Positions 32,663 through 43,461 of a stretch of DNA of 64,000 nt are shown here, one piece after another (the stretch's first letter is position 1; each line of letters begins with the position of its first letter). The notes under the pieces were generated by a model. The model saw only the letters and a list, made by a program, of their open reading frames with translations. It was not told the origin of the DNA and did no database searches. This stretch comes from an uncultured Clostridia bacterium (lineage in GTDB: Bacteria; Bacillota; Clostridia; TANB77; CAG-508): positions 43,906-107,905 of the forward strand of contig CANRNR010000003.1 in NCBI GenBank assembly GCA_947632035.1, in the 5' to 3' direction. Both the position numbers and the translations under genes were made by a program.

Positions 32663-33526
32663 TTATAAATTTTCTAAATCATTTATTGTCATATCTTTAG
32701 TACCAATATAAACATCTCTATTTCCATTTAAATTATGTACTTTTATAATTGTATAATTATCATAGTGGTATTCCATACTTCCACCATCATCATAAGATAT
32801 TGTATCAGGAAAGTCTTTATTAGCTTTTGCTATAATTTCTTCCATTGTTATCTTATCTTCTAATAATGCTTCTTTTAATGAATATTCTTCTCCATCAATT
32901 CTAATATTTACACTTCCATCGTATGCATATATAGTATAATTATATTTATTTGTTTCAGATTTATTTAATATAGCATAAATTTTATTATAGCTATCGATTG
33001 GTTGCCTATCTTTAAAAAGTATTTCAAAATCTTCAGCCGATTTTATTTCAATTTTTGTTGCCTTAACTTTTGCTGGATAACTTTCCATTATAGGTCCTTC
33101 ATAAGTTATTTTTACATTAGTTCCTACCTCATAAAGTGCATCATTATATTCTCCTAATCCTATATCTATTTTATCTGATGATTTTCTTATTTCTTCGTTT
33201 TCGTTTGGCTCTACTATAATATAATTAGTACCAGACTCAATTACTTTACCAAAAAATGATTGTTCTTTGTTTGTTTCCAAATCTACTAATTCTTCTGGTG
33301 GAGCATATTTTTCCCATCGATAAACTGTTACTTTTTCTCCATTGGTAAAAACATAAGTATATACAAAAATTCCTTTATCAACATAATCTACATTTCCACC
33401 ATCACGATTATATCGTATTTTTATTAAAGGGTTATTATCAAATACTTTCGCTTGTATTGTATCTGCTAATACAATAATTACTATTATAGCAAAAATTATT
33501 AAAAATATCTTTATACCTTTCTTCAT
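32663..33526 (-). CDS. Exported DUF3221-like protein, DGGS-GNRDVYIG paralogue family
   Basis: N-terminal TM; SFFGKVIESGTNYIIVEPNENEE; C-terminal DDGGSMEYHYDNYTIIKVHNLNGNRDVYIG. Confidence 0.6.
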   Translation of the reverse strand: MKKGIKIFLIIFAIIVIIVLADTIQAKVFDNNPLIKIRYNRDGGNVDYVDKGIFVYTYVFTNGEKVTVYRWEKYAPPEELVDLETNKEQSFFGKVIESGTNYIIVEPNENEEIRKSSDKIDIGLGEYNDALYEVGTNVKITYEGPIMESYPAKVKATKIEIKSAEDFEILFKDRQPIDSYNKIYAILNKSETNKYNYTIYAYDGSVNIRIDGEEYSLKEALLEDKITMEEIIAKANKDFPDTISYDDGGSMEYHYDNYTIIKVHNLNGNRDVYIGTKDMTINDLENL

Positions 33527-33575
33527 AACATACCTCCAATACAAATTACTACTTATCTCATTTTTCAGTATATCA

Positions 33576-34712
33576 CTATAAATTATATATATCATTAATA
33601 TTCATTGATGGAACACCTATATATAAGTCTTTATTTCCTTCAAGCTTATTTAATTTTAGTATAGAGTAGTCATTATATATGTAAAATCTACTTCCTCCAT
33701 CTGCATAGATATCTCCATATATGGTATTACTTTCTTTTGCCTCTTTATCTGCTTTTTCTAATATTTCATCTATGGTTATTTTATTATTTATTAAAGCATC
33801 ATGTAAAGACATTTTTTCTCCATTTACTATAATGTTTACTGTTCCTTTATATGAATAAATATTATAGTTATATTTATTGTTTTCGCCTTTTGCAAGAATT
33901 TTTGTTATTTCTTCTTTTTCTAAATCTTTGTTAAATTCTAATTGAAAATTATATTTAGTAGTTTCTTTTACTGTTACATAATTACATATTTTTACACTCT
34001 TTATGCCTTTTATTTCTTTCAATTTCAATGGATAATAAGTTTTTAAATCTGTTATAACCTTAGGCTTATTTTCTTTTACTAATTCATATTTAGTAGCATC
34101 ATATTCTTTTATAGTTATCTTTTTGTTTCTTTTGTTTGCATAACCATCTCTTCTATTATCTACTTTTAAAATAAATTTATTATTTCTATATTCTAAGTTT
34201 GTAAGTATTGGTTGATCTTCTTTTGTATATTCCACGATTCTTATTTCATCAGCTATATTATTTTCTACATTTTTTATAAAATTGTATAGTTCTTCTATAT
34301 GATATACTGTATTAGAATTCATTACAATATAGCATTTATCATCTATCATGTCAGCTAAATCATAATCTATTGTAACATCTTCTAAAGATTTGTATTTTAA
34401 ATTGCTTTCTGGTTGTTGATTAATATTTTCTTCTATTTCTTTCTCAAAATCTTCATATTTCATAAACCAAGTTCCTATTTTTATATAATCAAAACCTGAT
34501 ATTGTATGGAAATCTATAACTTTATATCCTAATCCAAAAAATTCAGCTGTTCCTCCATCCATTATATGTGCTGGATTTTCAATGCAAAATATTGGTCTTT
34601 CATTATTTTCTACTCTATTGTAATCAATTATAAAAAATATCAATCCTAAAATAATCAAAATACCTAATATAATTCCTATAACTTTAAAAACTTTTTTCAT
34701 TTTTTTCACCAT
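33576..34712 (-). CDS. Exported protein, same C-terminal paralogue family
   Basis: ADGGSRFYIYNDYSILKLNKLEGNKDLYIGVPSMNINDIYNL; N-terminal TM. Confidence 0.6.
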   Translation of the reverse strand: MVKKMKKVFKVIGIILGILIILGLIFFIIDYNRVENNERPIFCIENPAHIMDGGTAEFFGLGYKVIDFHTISGFDYIKIGTWFMKYEDFEKEIEENINQQPESNLKYKSLEDVTIDYDLADMIDDKCYIVMNSNTVYHIEELYNFIKNVENNIADEIRIVEYTKEDQPILTNLEYRNNKFILKVDNRRDGYANKRNKKITIKEYDATKYELVKENKPKVITDLKTYYPLKLKEIKGIKSVKICNYVTVKETTKYNFQLEFNKDLEKEEITKILAKGENNKYNYNIYSYKGTVNIIVNGEKMSLHDALINNKITIDEILEKADKEAKESNTIYGDIYADGGSRFYIYNDYSILKLNKLEGNKDLYIGVPSMNINDIYNL

Positions 34713-34789
34713 TTTACCTTTCAATTATTTAGATGATTTTTTCTTATTATTTAGTTGGCTTTTTACTAAAAAATTTATCGCTATCTTTG

Positions 34790-34981
34790 TACAATTTCAA
34801 TAATTTTTAAATCAAGTTCATCAACATAACCAATATCTTCTTTTAAATCCCATAGCTTTATTTCATCATTTTCATCTTCATCATTTTTAATAAATGGACT
34901 TATACTATTTTATAATTCATTATTTCTTGTTCTTTACAAGCTATATATTCAAGTAATTCATATCCACACTTATTTTTTAAT
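34790..34981 (-). pseudogene. Degenerate coding remnant
   Basis: Adjacent fragments in different frames: KNKCGYELLEYIACKEQEIMNYKIV and SPFIKNDEDENDEIKLWDLKEDIGYVDELDLKIIEIVQR; no CGG at the break. Confidence 0.35.
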
Positions 34982-35623
34982 TTATATTGCATCTTGTCTT
35001 TGTTCTAACCCCACTTTATCAGTTTTTTCTATATTAGTTATATCAAATGTATTAAATATATCTTGAATTGTATAATCTTTTCCATCTATTTTATTACCTT
35101 TAAAAGTGAACTCATAATTTTCATTTTCTTGTAATACATATTGTTTATTAACTTTTATCACAATTGGTTCAAAAAGTTGGAATTGCTGTACTACATAAAA
35201 GTTATTTTCTCCTGTATCATCTGTCTTATTTAAGTTTGATACTATATTGTATGTACGAACAAATTCTACTTGTGTTGTTTTATTTTCATTTTCGTTTTCT
35301 ATATATTGATTTTCATACTTTTCTCTGTAGTTTTCTTCAAATGCAACTATGCCTTGACCAGGTGATATTGGAAAATACTTATTATCCATTAAAATACCAT
35401 GATTCTTATTATTTTCATCTTTAAAGTATACCCTATATCCTCCAAAGATATAGTCCCATTTTGTATCTACATATTCTAAATGCATTTTTGGGCAGTTCTT
35501 TTTTAAATAATTTGTAGCAGAAATTTTTGCTATTTGTTTTGGGATTATCCCACTAATCCATAAAATTACAATAATAGATAAAATAATAATTATTGCTAAT
35601 ATAATACCTAATTTTTTCTTCAT
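34982..35623 (-). CDS. Exported protein of unknown function
   Basis: N-terminal TM MKKKLGIILAIIIILSIIVILWISGII. Confidence 0.6.
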   Translation of the reverse strand: MKKKLGIILAIIIILSIIVILWISGIIPKQIAKISATNYLKKNCPKMHLEYVDTKWDYIFGGYRVYFKDENNKNHGILMDNKYFPISPGQGIVAFEENYREKYENQYIENENENKTTQVEFVRTYNIVSNLNKTDDTGENNFYVVQQFQLFEPIVIKVNKQYVLQENENYEFTFKGNKIDGKDYTIQDIFNTFDITNIEKTDKVGLEQRQDAI

Positions 35624-35669
35624 ATACTACCTCCTTGGTATTCTATTTTCTTTGTTTATCTTTTTCTGT

Positions 35670-35880
35670 CATTATTATAGTTCTTTCCAATCTTTATTTT
35701 TTTCTTTGCTTCTCCAGTTATTTTTATAACCTTATGGTTGTTATATTTCAAAATTAAGATAAAAAAGTATATACAAAATTAATAAAAGTATAACAGAAAA
35801 TCAAGTAGTTGTAAATACAATTATTGAACTTGCTATGGGTAACTATTATCGCTTTTCTCTATAATTATTAGCCAAATAAG
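35670..35880. repeat. Degenerate, internally deleted copy of the 29.34-29.83 kb region
   Basis: Shared blocks: ccaatctttattttttt, ccagttatttttataa.cttatggt, taaaagtataaca.aaaat.aa.tagttgtaaata, attgaacttgctatgg(g)taact.tt.tcgct, ctataattatta. Confidence 0.7.
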
Positions 35881-35929
35881 TTAAGAATATTTTTTATTTT
35901 AATGGATATAATAAATGTAACAATATTCG

Positions 35930-36253
35930 TTGACATTTGTGATACAAATAATGTATAATATATTAGAGGTGATTTATATGAGGTTTTATACAATTAGAGA
36001 TTTAAGAACAACTCCAAAGGCACTTTGGAATAATTTATCAAAGGATGGAGAAGTTGTTATAACAAGTAATGGTAAACCTACTGCTCTTCTTTTTGATATA
36101 GGAAATGATGATTTAGAAGAAGTATTAAAAGCAGTTAGACAGGCTAAAGCAATGATTGCTTTTAATTCAATGAAGTCTAAAGCTGCGAAAAAAGGTTACA
36201 TGAACGAAGATGAAATAGAAGCTGAAATTCAAAAAGCTCGTAAGGGGGAATAA
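35930..36253 (+). CDS. Phd/YefM-family antitoxin
   Basis: MRFYTIRDLRTTPKALWNNLSKDGEVVITSNGKPTALLF. Confidence 0.8.
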   Translation: MTFVIQIMYNILEVIYMRFYTIRDLRTTPKALWNNLSKDGEVVITSNGKPTALLFDIGNDDLEEVLKAVRQAKAMIAFNSMKSKAAKKGYMNEDEIEAEIQKARKGE

Positions 36254-36255
36254 AA

Positions 36256-36651
36256 ATGCATGTCGTAATAGATACCAATGTTTTAGTATCTTCATTTTGG
36301 TCAAAAGATGGAGCTCCAGCCAAAATAATTAGTATGGTTTTAAGTGGTGTACTAACACCATGTTATGATTATAGAATTTTAGCAGAATACAGAAATGTTC
36401 TTATGCGTCCTAAATTTGGCTTTTTAGAAAGTGAAGTTGATGCTTTATTAGATTGGATTGAAATTTATGGAAAATCAGTAGTCGTATCACCCTTAAATAT
36501 AGATTTTATTGATGAAGACGATAAAAAGTTTTTTGAAGTTGCAAAATATTGTAATGCTAAATTGGTAACTGGTAATTTAAAGCATTTTCCAAAAGATGAA
36601 AGCATAATGTCGGTAAATGAATTTTTGGACAAGTATTATAAAAATATTTAA
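36256..36651 (+). CDS. PIN-domain toxin
   Basis: MHVVIDTNVLVSSFWSKDGAPAKIISMVLSGVLTPCYDYRILAEY; adjacent to antitoxin. Confidence 0.88.
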   Translation: MHVVIDTNVLVSSFWSKDGAPAKIISMVLSGVLTPCYDYRILAEYRNVLMRPKFGFLESEVDALLDWIEIYGKSVVVSPLNIDFIDEDDKKFFEVAKYCNAKLVTGNLKHFPKDESIMSVNEFLDKYYKNI

Positions 36652-36731
36652 AACACTAAAACTTAAGGTTATATCTTAAGTTTTTTAAGTTTAATTTCTT
36701 TCTTAAGATAAAAGCTTAAGTTCTAGTGTTT
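36651..36731. repeat. Long imperfect inverted repeat
   Basis: aaacactaaaacttaaggttatatctt ... aagataaaagcttaagttctagtgttt. Confidence 0.75.
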
Positions 36732-36770
36732 AATGGTTTTATAAGAAAGCAAAGATTATTTTTAACATAT

Positions 36771-38213
36771 TTATTCCACTTCTTGTACTAACACAAATTC
36801 GCCATCTTGGAACTCATATCTTAACATATTATCATCTTCATACATTACAACACCTTCAGATTCTCTATATTCCCTATTACCTCTAGCAATTATTTCTTTT
36901 CCATGTTGCTTATAGTATTCTTTCTCCATAGTACATAAATAGCTTCTCGCAGGATGCATTGTATATTCTTCATCATTCCAAAGTTCATCTTTATAATAGA
37001 ATATATATGCTTTGTCTTGATTTTCCGAAGCAAGATTTTTTACCTTTTTCAAAAGATTTTCCATCTCTTCTACTGATGTATTTTGCTTATCTTCATTTTT
37101 ATCGTCGGAATGGTCATATAGCGCTATATCGACATATAGATTTTCTTGCAATTCTTCCACTTTATGATAAAAACTATAGTCAAAATATCTTTCAGAAAAA
37201 ACAAACATTTCTTGGTTTTGTTTATCATTTTCGTATAAATTATCATTTGATAAATATCTTTTGTATATTGCAATATTTTCGTAAAAGTCTGGCATATTAA
37301 TTTGTATTATATCGTTACCTATAATAATATCTATTCTATTATATGAAAAAGCAAATATTTTCTTTGCACCATTTATATAATTATTTACTATTTCAAATGT
37401 ACTTGTCTCAACTTTTGAATAATCTATTTTATTTAAATCTGCAAACTGGTCATATTGCTTCATATATTGCTCATATGCAGCTTGTGTTAATATTGTTCTT
37501 ATATATGCTTTGTTTGTAAATAAATCTTCAAATTGAATTTGCTTGCCTGTATCTAAACGATAATTTAATGTTTGCGCATTATCGTAGTCTGCAATTTCTC
37601 CTGTGTTTTGTCCTGTTATAGATATTGAAAATACATTTGCATAATTTGCTCCTATCGTTGTTTCTACGACCTCACATTTTTCCGATAATTCTTTGGCTAC
37701 TTCCATAATTTCTTTGTTGATTTTATTTTCTACTTCTTTATTTTTTAATCCTTTTATTTGTATATATTCATATTGCTTCTGATGTTCTTCTTGATCGTCT
37801 CCGTCTTGATAATATTCTTCTCGCGTTTTAGTTTTTCCGTCAAAATAGAAATATGATTCAAATTCTATTGGATTATTATGATAAGTATCAGTTAATTTTA
37901 CTGCTAAGTTTACCTCATCTTTTATATCTTCTTTTTCATCATTATTTGGTAGATTTTCTTGTACATTGTTATTTTCATTTTTCGAAAGGTTTTTATCGCC
38001 AAAAATTTCGCTATTATTTGTTAGATATATTAGAAGTGCTGTTACCATTACAGCCAATATAGTAAATACAACAAGAAAGCATACTAACATTCTGTTTGAA
38101 GATTTTTTTGGTGTATTATCTTTTATAAATTCATTATTATTTAATTGTGTATTATTTAGTTCTGTATTATTTTTTTCAAAACTATTTGGTTCTAAATTAT
38201 TTAACTCTGACAT
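36771..38213 (-). CDS. Membrane-anchored protein, DUF3298/RsiV-like extracellular domain
   Basis: Single TM MLVCFLVVFTILAVMVTALLIYL followed by DUF3298-like region; start MSELNN. Confidence 0.55.
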   Translation of the reverse strand: MSELNNLEPNSFEKNNTELNNTQLNNNEFIKDNTPKKSSNRMLVCFLVVFTILAVMVTALLIYLTNNSEIFGDKNLSKNENNNVQENLPNNDEKEDIKDEVNLAVKLTDTYHNNPIEFESYFYFDGKTKTREEYYQDGDDQEEHQKQYEYIQIKGLKNKEVENKINKEIMEVAKELSEKCEVVETTIGANYANVFSISITGQNTGEIADYDNAQTLNYRLDTGKQIQFEDLFTNKAYIRTILTQAAYEQYMKQYDQFADLNKIDYSKVETSTFEIVNNYINGAKKIFAFSYNRIDIIIGNDIIQINMPDFYENIAIYKRYLSNDNLYENDKQNQEMFVFSERYFDYSFYHKVEELQENLYVDIALYDHSDDKNEDKQNTSVEEMENLLKKVKNLASENQDKAYIFYYKDELWNDEEYTMHPARSYLCTMEKEYYKQHGKEIIARGNREYRESEGVVMYEDDNMLRYEFQDGEFVLVQEVE

Positions 38214-39171
38214 ATCCCACACTTTCTGCTACTGCTTGTCCTCTTTCTGAAAGCATAGCTTCTACTAATTTTCTTGTTTTGCTTCCTTCAGGCTCATTTT
38301 TATTTATTACAATATAGTACGCAGTTTTTAATGGATATTCTCCTGATTTTATTGTTTGATTGCTTGGCTTTACACCATTTATTCCTAGTAACTTAATTCC
38401 GTTTGCTATTCCTTCATCAATGCTTGCATACATTGTTTTTGCATAGTAGTAATATGAATATCCTATTGCATTTCTTCCATTATCATAGTCTGAAACTAAT
38501 CCAATAATAGCTGACATAGTTTCTACTAAATCTTCTTTTAATGGTTTCATTAATGGTAAATCTTTCATTACTAATGATAGCATTCCAGTTTGACTACCTG
38601 AATTTTCTGGTCTTTGGAAGGCTCTAATTGGTGCATCTTCACCACCTACTTGTGACCAGTTTGTAATTTCACCTGTATAAATTTTTTGAACTTGCTCTAA
38701 GCTTAAATTATCTACTTTATTTTCTCCATTTACATAGAATACAAATCCTTCATTTACTACTGGAATTACTTCTAATTCGACATTTTTTTCTTTTGCTAAA
38801 GCTAGTTCTTCTTCTGATGGCTCTGTTACTACTATTAAATCTACTTCTCCGTTTATTAGTCTAACATAACCTGGATGTGTGTTTGTATAATCTAATTTGC
38901 TTACATCTACATCTGTATTTGTAAAGTTTTTAATAAATGCATTTGTTAGTGGCTGTGTTGCAAGTGAAGCATCTACTTTTGGATAATCTGCTAATTCAAA
39001 TATTGCTTCTTCTAAGTTTTCTCCTAAATCGGTTTTGTTTTCGCTATTTGAGTTTCCTAAGTTTAAGTCATTTTCTATTTTTCCTGTGAAATAAAAATAA
39101 GAAAATACACATGCTGATAATACTAATACGACAAATATTAGTACTAGTACAATTTCTAATCCTTTTTTCAT
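38197..39171 (-). CDS. PstS-like phosphate-type substrate-binding protein
   Basis: DASLATQPLTNAF, VNEGFVFYVNGENKVDNLSLEQVQKIYTGEITNWSQVGGEDAPIRAFQRPENSGSQTGM. Confidence 0.85.
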   Translation of the reverse strand: MKKGLEIVLVLIFVVLVLSACVFSYFYFTGKIENDLNLGNSNSENKTDLGENLEEAIFELADYPKVDASLATQPLTNAFIKNFTNTDVDVSKLDYTNTHPGYVRLINGEVDLIVVTEPSEEELALAKEKNVELEVIPVVNEGFVFYVNGENKVDNLSLEQVQKIYTGEITNWSQVGGEDAPIRAFQRPENSGSQTGMLSLVMKDLPLMKPLKEDLVETMSAIIGLVSDYDNGRNAIGYSYYYYAKTMYASIDEGIANGIKLLGINGVKPSNQTIKSGEYPLKTAYYIVINKNEPEGSKTRKLVEAMLSERGQAVAESVGYVRVK

Positions 39172-39250
39172 ATTTACATCCTCCTAATATTTTATAAATT
39201 GATACATTTTTTATTTTGATTTCATATTATCATAAGAGGATGTAATTTTC

Positions 39251-39368
39251 AAGATAGTGGGACGGGGTTTTTATCTTAAGAAAAAAAACAAATAGGACTT
39301 AATTTTTCGTTTTAATAAAAATTAAGTCCCAAAAAGCCTAAGACAAAACCCCCGTCCCACTATCTTAA
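39251..39368. repeat. GGGACGGGG inverted-repeat element C
   Basis: aagatagtgggacggggtttttatcttaag ... taagacaaaacccccgtcccactatcttaa with internal hairpin ggacttaattttt/aaaaattaagtcc. Confidence 0.85.
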
Positions 39369-40138
39369 ATTCCCATTATATTATATCCACTATCTGCATA
39401 TATTACCTGACCTGTAATTGCTTCTGACATGCTACTTAATAGAAATGTTGCGACATTTCCTACTTGAACAGTTGTTACATTTCGGTGTAATGGTGCTTTT
39501 TTCTCTACTACTGTTAGTATTGATTCAAAATCCTTAATTCCTTTTGCTGATAATGTTTTTATAGGTCCTGCTGAAATTGCATTTACCCTTAATCCTATTT
39601 CACCTAAATTACTAGCTAAATATCTAACACTCGCTTCTAATGCTGCTTTTGCTATTCCCATTACATTATACCCTTCTAATACCTTAGTTGAACCATAATA
39701 AGTTAGCGTTACCAAACTTGCATTTTCATTAAGCATTTCTAGCTCTTTTGCCATTCTTGCAACTAAAACAAAAGAATATGCACTTACATCATTTGCGTGA
39801 CTAAAACCTTCTTTACTTGTATAAATAAAGTCATTGTGTAAATCTTGTGTGTTTGCATGAGCAATAGCATGAACTATTCCATCTATTTTACCATTTTCTT
39901 GCTTTATTTTTGTAAATACTTCTTTTACTTTATCATCTTCAGATGCTTCATCTAATACATATGTTTTACTTCCTTTAAATTCACTTGTTAATTCTTCTAC
40001 TTTTCTTCTATTCTCTTCCCCCATAAATGTAAATATAAGTTTAGCTCCATTTTCATAAGCAGATTTTGCAATTCCAAATGCTATGCTCCATTTATTTCTA
40101 ATTCCCATTATCAATATTTTTTTATTTTCTAGTAACAT
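39365..40138 (-). CDS. fabI: Enoyl-[ACP] reductase
   Basis: KILIMGIRNKWSIAFGIAKSAYENGAKLIFTF, YNVMGIAKAALEASVRYLASNLG, RVNAISAGPIKTLSAKGI. Confidence 0.93.
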   Translation of the reverse strand: MLLENKKILIMGIRNKWSIAFGIAKSAYENGAKLIFTFMGEENRRKVEELTSEFKGSKTYVLDEASEDDKVKEVFTKIKQENGKIDGIVHAIAHANTQDLHNDFIYTSKEGFSHANDVSAYSFVLVARMAKELEMLNENASLVTLTYYGSTKVLEGYNVMGIAKAALEASVRYLASNLGEIGLRVNAISAGPIKTLSAKGIKDFESILTVVEKKAPLHRNVTTVQVGNVATFLLSSMSEAITGQVIYADSGYNIMGI

Positions 40139-40204
40139 ATTTCCTCCTATTTTTTAATAAAATTTAAAATAATTTTATATGTAATTAATTTTTATTAAAT
40201 TATT

Positions 40205-41076
40205 TTATATTTTTATGAATTCTCCCATATTTCTAAATTTTAAATATCTATCTTGTACAATTTCTTTTTGGCTTTTACTATTCATTTCTGCAATAGCAGA
40301 TTTTATTTCTTTTTTTAGACTTTGTGAAGTTTTTTCAAAAGCCTCCTCTTTATTTTTTTCTTCATTCCTATTTTCTTGATTATTTTCGTTTTCTTTTTCA
40401 TATTCTTGCTTTATATTAGGTTCTTTAATTATTTTATCTATTACATTTAATTCATATAAATCTTTTGCTGTTAGCTTCATTTTTTCTGCCGCTTCTTTAT
40501 ATCTTGAAGAATCTTTCCACAAAATACTACTAAATCCTTCAGGAGAAAGAATGGAATATATTGCATTTTCAAGCATAAATACTTTATTTGCAACACCTAA
40601 AGCTAATGCTCCTCCGGGATGAGCCTTCCCCTATAACAATTGCAATTATTGGAACTTTTAATTTTGCCATTTCAAACATAGATTTTGCAATTGCCTCTCC
40701 GCTGACCTCTTTCTTCTGCTCCAATTCCAGGATATGCTCCTTTTGTATCAATAAATGTAATTACTGGTCTTCCAAACTTTTCTGCTTGTTTCATAAATCT
40801 TATTGCTTTTCGGTAACTTTCAGGATTTGGCATTCCAAAATTTCTTTCAATGTTTTCTTTAGTTGTTCTTCCTTTTTGTTCTGCAATAATTGTAAAGTTC
40901 TGTTTTCCAATTCTTCCTAAGCCACAAACAATGGATTTATCATCTTTAAAATTCCTATCTCCATGCAATTCCATAAATTCATCAAAAATTGCATCTATGT
41001 AATCAATAGCAGTTTTTCTTTTTGGATCTCTTGCAATTTCAACTTTTTCCCATGCACTTATTTTGGCATTCGGCAT
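40205..41076 (-). CDS. accA: Acetyl-CoA carboxylase carboxyltransferase alpha, spanning two CGG +1 sites
   Basis: Decoded: [74 protein letters not shown]. Confidence 0.93.
40614..40616 (-). other. CGG +1 recoding site 5 (accA)
   Basis: tca tcc CGG agg; skipping C gives [22 protein letters not shown]. Confidence 0.85.
40699..40701 (-). other. CGG +1 recoding site 4 (accA)
   Basis: ggt cag CGG aga; skipping C gives [13 protein letters not shown]. Confidence 0.85.
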
Positions 41077-41077
41077 T

Positions 41078-41927
41078 TTATTTTTCCTCCTTTTTATGAA
41101 ATAAAAGTAACTTATATAAGGTGTTTTTTAAATCCTTTCTTTCAACTATTTTATCAATAAAGCCATGCTCCAATAAAAATTCTGCTGTTTGAAAACCTTC
41201 TGGTAATTTTTCTCCTATTGTTTGTTCTATAACTCTTTGACCAGCAAATCCAATCATTGCTTTTGGTTCTGCTAAAATAATGTCACCTAAACTTGCAAAA
41301 GATGCAGTAACACCGCCATAGGTAGGGTCTGTTAATACAGAAATATATAAAAGACCTGCTTCGTCTAGTTTAGTCAATGCAGATGTTGTTTTTGCCATTT
41401 GCATTAAAGATATAATTCCTTCTTGCATTCTTGCTCCGCCTGAAACTGAAAAAATAATTAAAGGTAATTTTTTCTTTATGGCTTGTTCTATTGCATACGT
41501 AATTTTTTCACCTACTACAATTCCCATACTTCCCATTAAAAATCCACTATCCATTATACATATAACAACTTCTTCTCCATTAATTTTTCCTGTTCCGACA
41601 GCTTACAGCTTCTTTAAGCCCTGTTTTTTCTCTTAAAGCTTTTAATTTTTTGGGATAATCTTCTAATTCTAATGGATTTGTTGTTTCAATATTTATATTA
41701 AAACTCTTATATGTACCTTTATCTATAATTAGTTCAAGCCTTTTATCTATGTGCATTCTAAAATAGTGACCACAGTTTGGACAAATACTTAAATTTTCTT
41801 TTAATAAATCTTTGTATATTATTTCATTACATTTTTCGCATTTTATCCATTTTCCAATTGGAATATCTATATTCACATTTTTGTTTTTTAGTGATGGTTC
41901 TCTCTTTTTTATCTTATCTATAACCAT
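41078..41927 (-). CDS. accD: Acetyl-CoA carboxylase carboxyltransferase beta, spanning a CGG +1 site
   Basis: [29 protein letters not shown] zinc ribbon; [53 protein letters not shown]. Confidence 0.93.
41595..41597 (-). other. CGG +1 recoding site 6 (accD)
   Basis: agc tgt CGG aac; skipping C gives SC-GTGKING. Confidence 0.85.
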
Positions 41928-41957
41928 TGTTAATATAGTCCTTTCTAGCTCAAATTT

Positions 41958-42039
41958 ATTTCTAATTTCTACTTAAAAAATAGAACAAAATTAATTATTT
42001 CTAATTTCTACTTAAAAAATAAAACAAAATTAATTATTT
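41958..42039. repeat. 39-bp period tandem duplication
   Basis: ctaatttctacttaaaaaata.aacaaaattaattattt at 41962 and 42001. Confidence 0.75.
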
Positions 42040-43371
42040 TTAATTTCTTCTATAAATGAAGTATCAAAAGTTCCTCTAATGAAATTTGGATTTTTTATAA
42101 TTTTTAGTAAAAAATCTGTGTTAGTTTCTATTCCTTCTATTACTAACTCCTCTAATGCTCTTTTCATTTTGCTAATTGCTTCATTTCTATTAGCTCCATG
42201 AACTATTATTTTTGCTAGCATTGAATCATAATTTGGTGGCATATTATATCCTTCATAAATTGCTGTATCTATTCTTATTCCATTGCCTCCCGGTAAGTTT
42301 AATCCTGTAATTTTTCCAGGGCATGGCATGAAATTATTATTTGGATTTTCTGCATTTATTCTACATTCTATTGAATGACCTCTAAATTCAATTTCTTTTT
42401 GTTTAAATTTTAGCTTCTCTCCAGCTGCTATTCTTATTTGCTCTTTTACAATATCTATTCCTGTTCTCATTTCTGTAATAGGGTGTTCTACTTGAATTCT
42501 TGTATTCATTTCCATAAAATAAAAATCTTGATTGTCGTCTACTAAAAATTCTACTGTGCCACAGCTTGTATATCCCACAATTTTTGCAATTTTTATTGCT
42601 ACTTCCCCCATTTTATTTCTAAGTTTATCATCTACTATTGTAGATGGGGTTTCTTCTATCATTTTTTGATGTCTTCTTTGTATTGAGCAGTCTCTTTCTC
42701 CTAAATGAACTATATTTCCATGCTCGTCTGCTAAAATTTGAATTTCTATATGCCTTGGTTTTGTTATGTATTTTTCTATATAAATTTCATCATCACCAAA
42801 TGAACTTTTAGCTTCTTGTTTTACTATGTTATAGTTTTTTTCTAGTTCTTCTTTTGAATTTACTATTCTAATTCCTTTTCCTCCACCTCCAGCAGCTGCT
42901 TTAAGCATTATTGGATAGCCTATTTTTTCACAAAGTTCTTGTGCTTCTTTTAAACCTTTTATACTTCCATTAGAACCAGGTATTACTGGAAGGTCAGCTT
43001 TTCTTATTATTTCTTTTGCATTAGATTTATTTCCTAATAAATCTATTACCTTAGATGTAGGACCTATGAATTTTATATTAGATTCTTCACATATTTTTGC
43101 AAATTGTGCATTTTCTGATAAAAAGCCAAAGCCTGGATGAATTGTATCTGCCCCTGTTATGTATGCTGCTTCAATTATATTTTTCATATTTAAATAGCTT
43201 TGTCCGTGGTCTAGCAGGTCCTATACAAACAGCTTCATCTGCAAGTTTTGTATGCATTGCATCTTTGTCAGCCTCAGAATATACAGCTACTGTTTTTATA
43301 TTCATTTCTCTACATGCTCTAATAATACGAACTGCAATCTCTCCACGATTTGCAACTAGTATTTTATTCAT
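42030..43371 (-). CDS. accC: Biotin carboxylase, spanning a CGG +1 site
   Basis: [22 protein letters not shown]...[54 protein letters not shown]. Confidence 0.94.
43204..43206 (-). other. CGG +1 recoding site 7 (accC)
   Basis: aga cca CGG aca; skipping C gives ARP-GQSYLN. Confidence 0.85.
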
Positions 43372-43461
43372 TTTTTATTCACCTCGTTTTTTGAAATTAG
43401 TTTATTATAATTTTTTATGTGATTACAAATATGTGTTACTACTTTTCTATACAATTCTTTA

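Noticed and set aside
34790-34981. Possible further recoding site between fragments after 34982..35623
   Set aside because: No CGG at the break and several stops; looks like ordinary gene decay.
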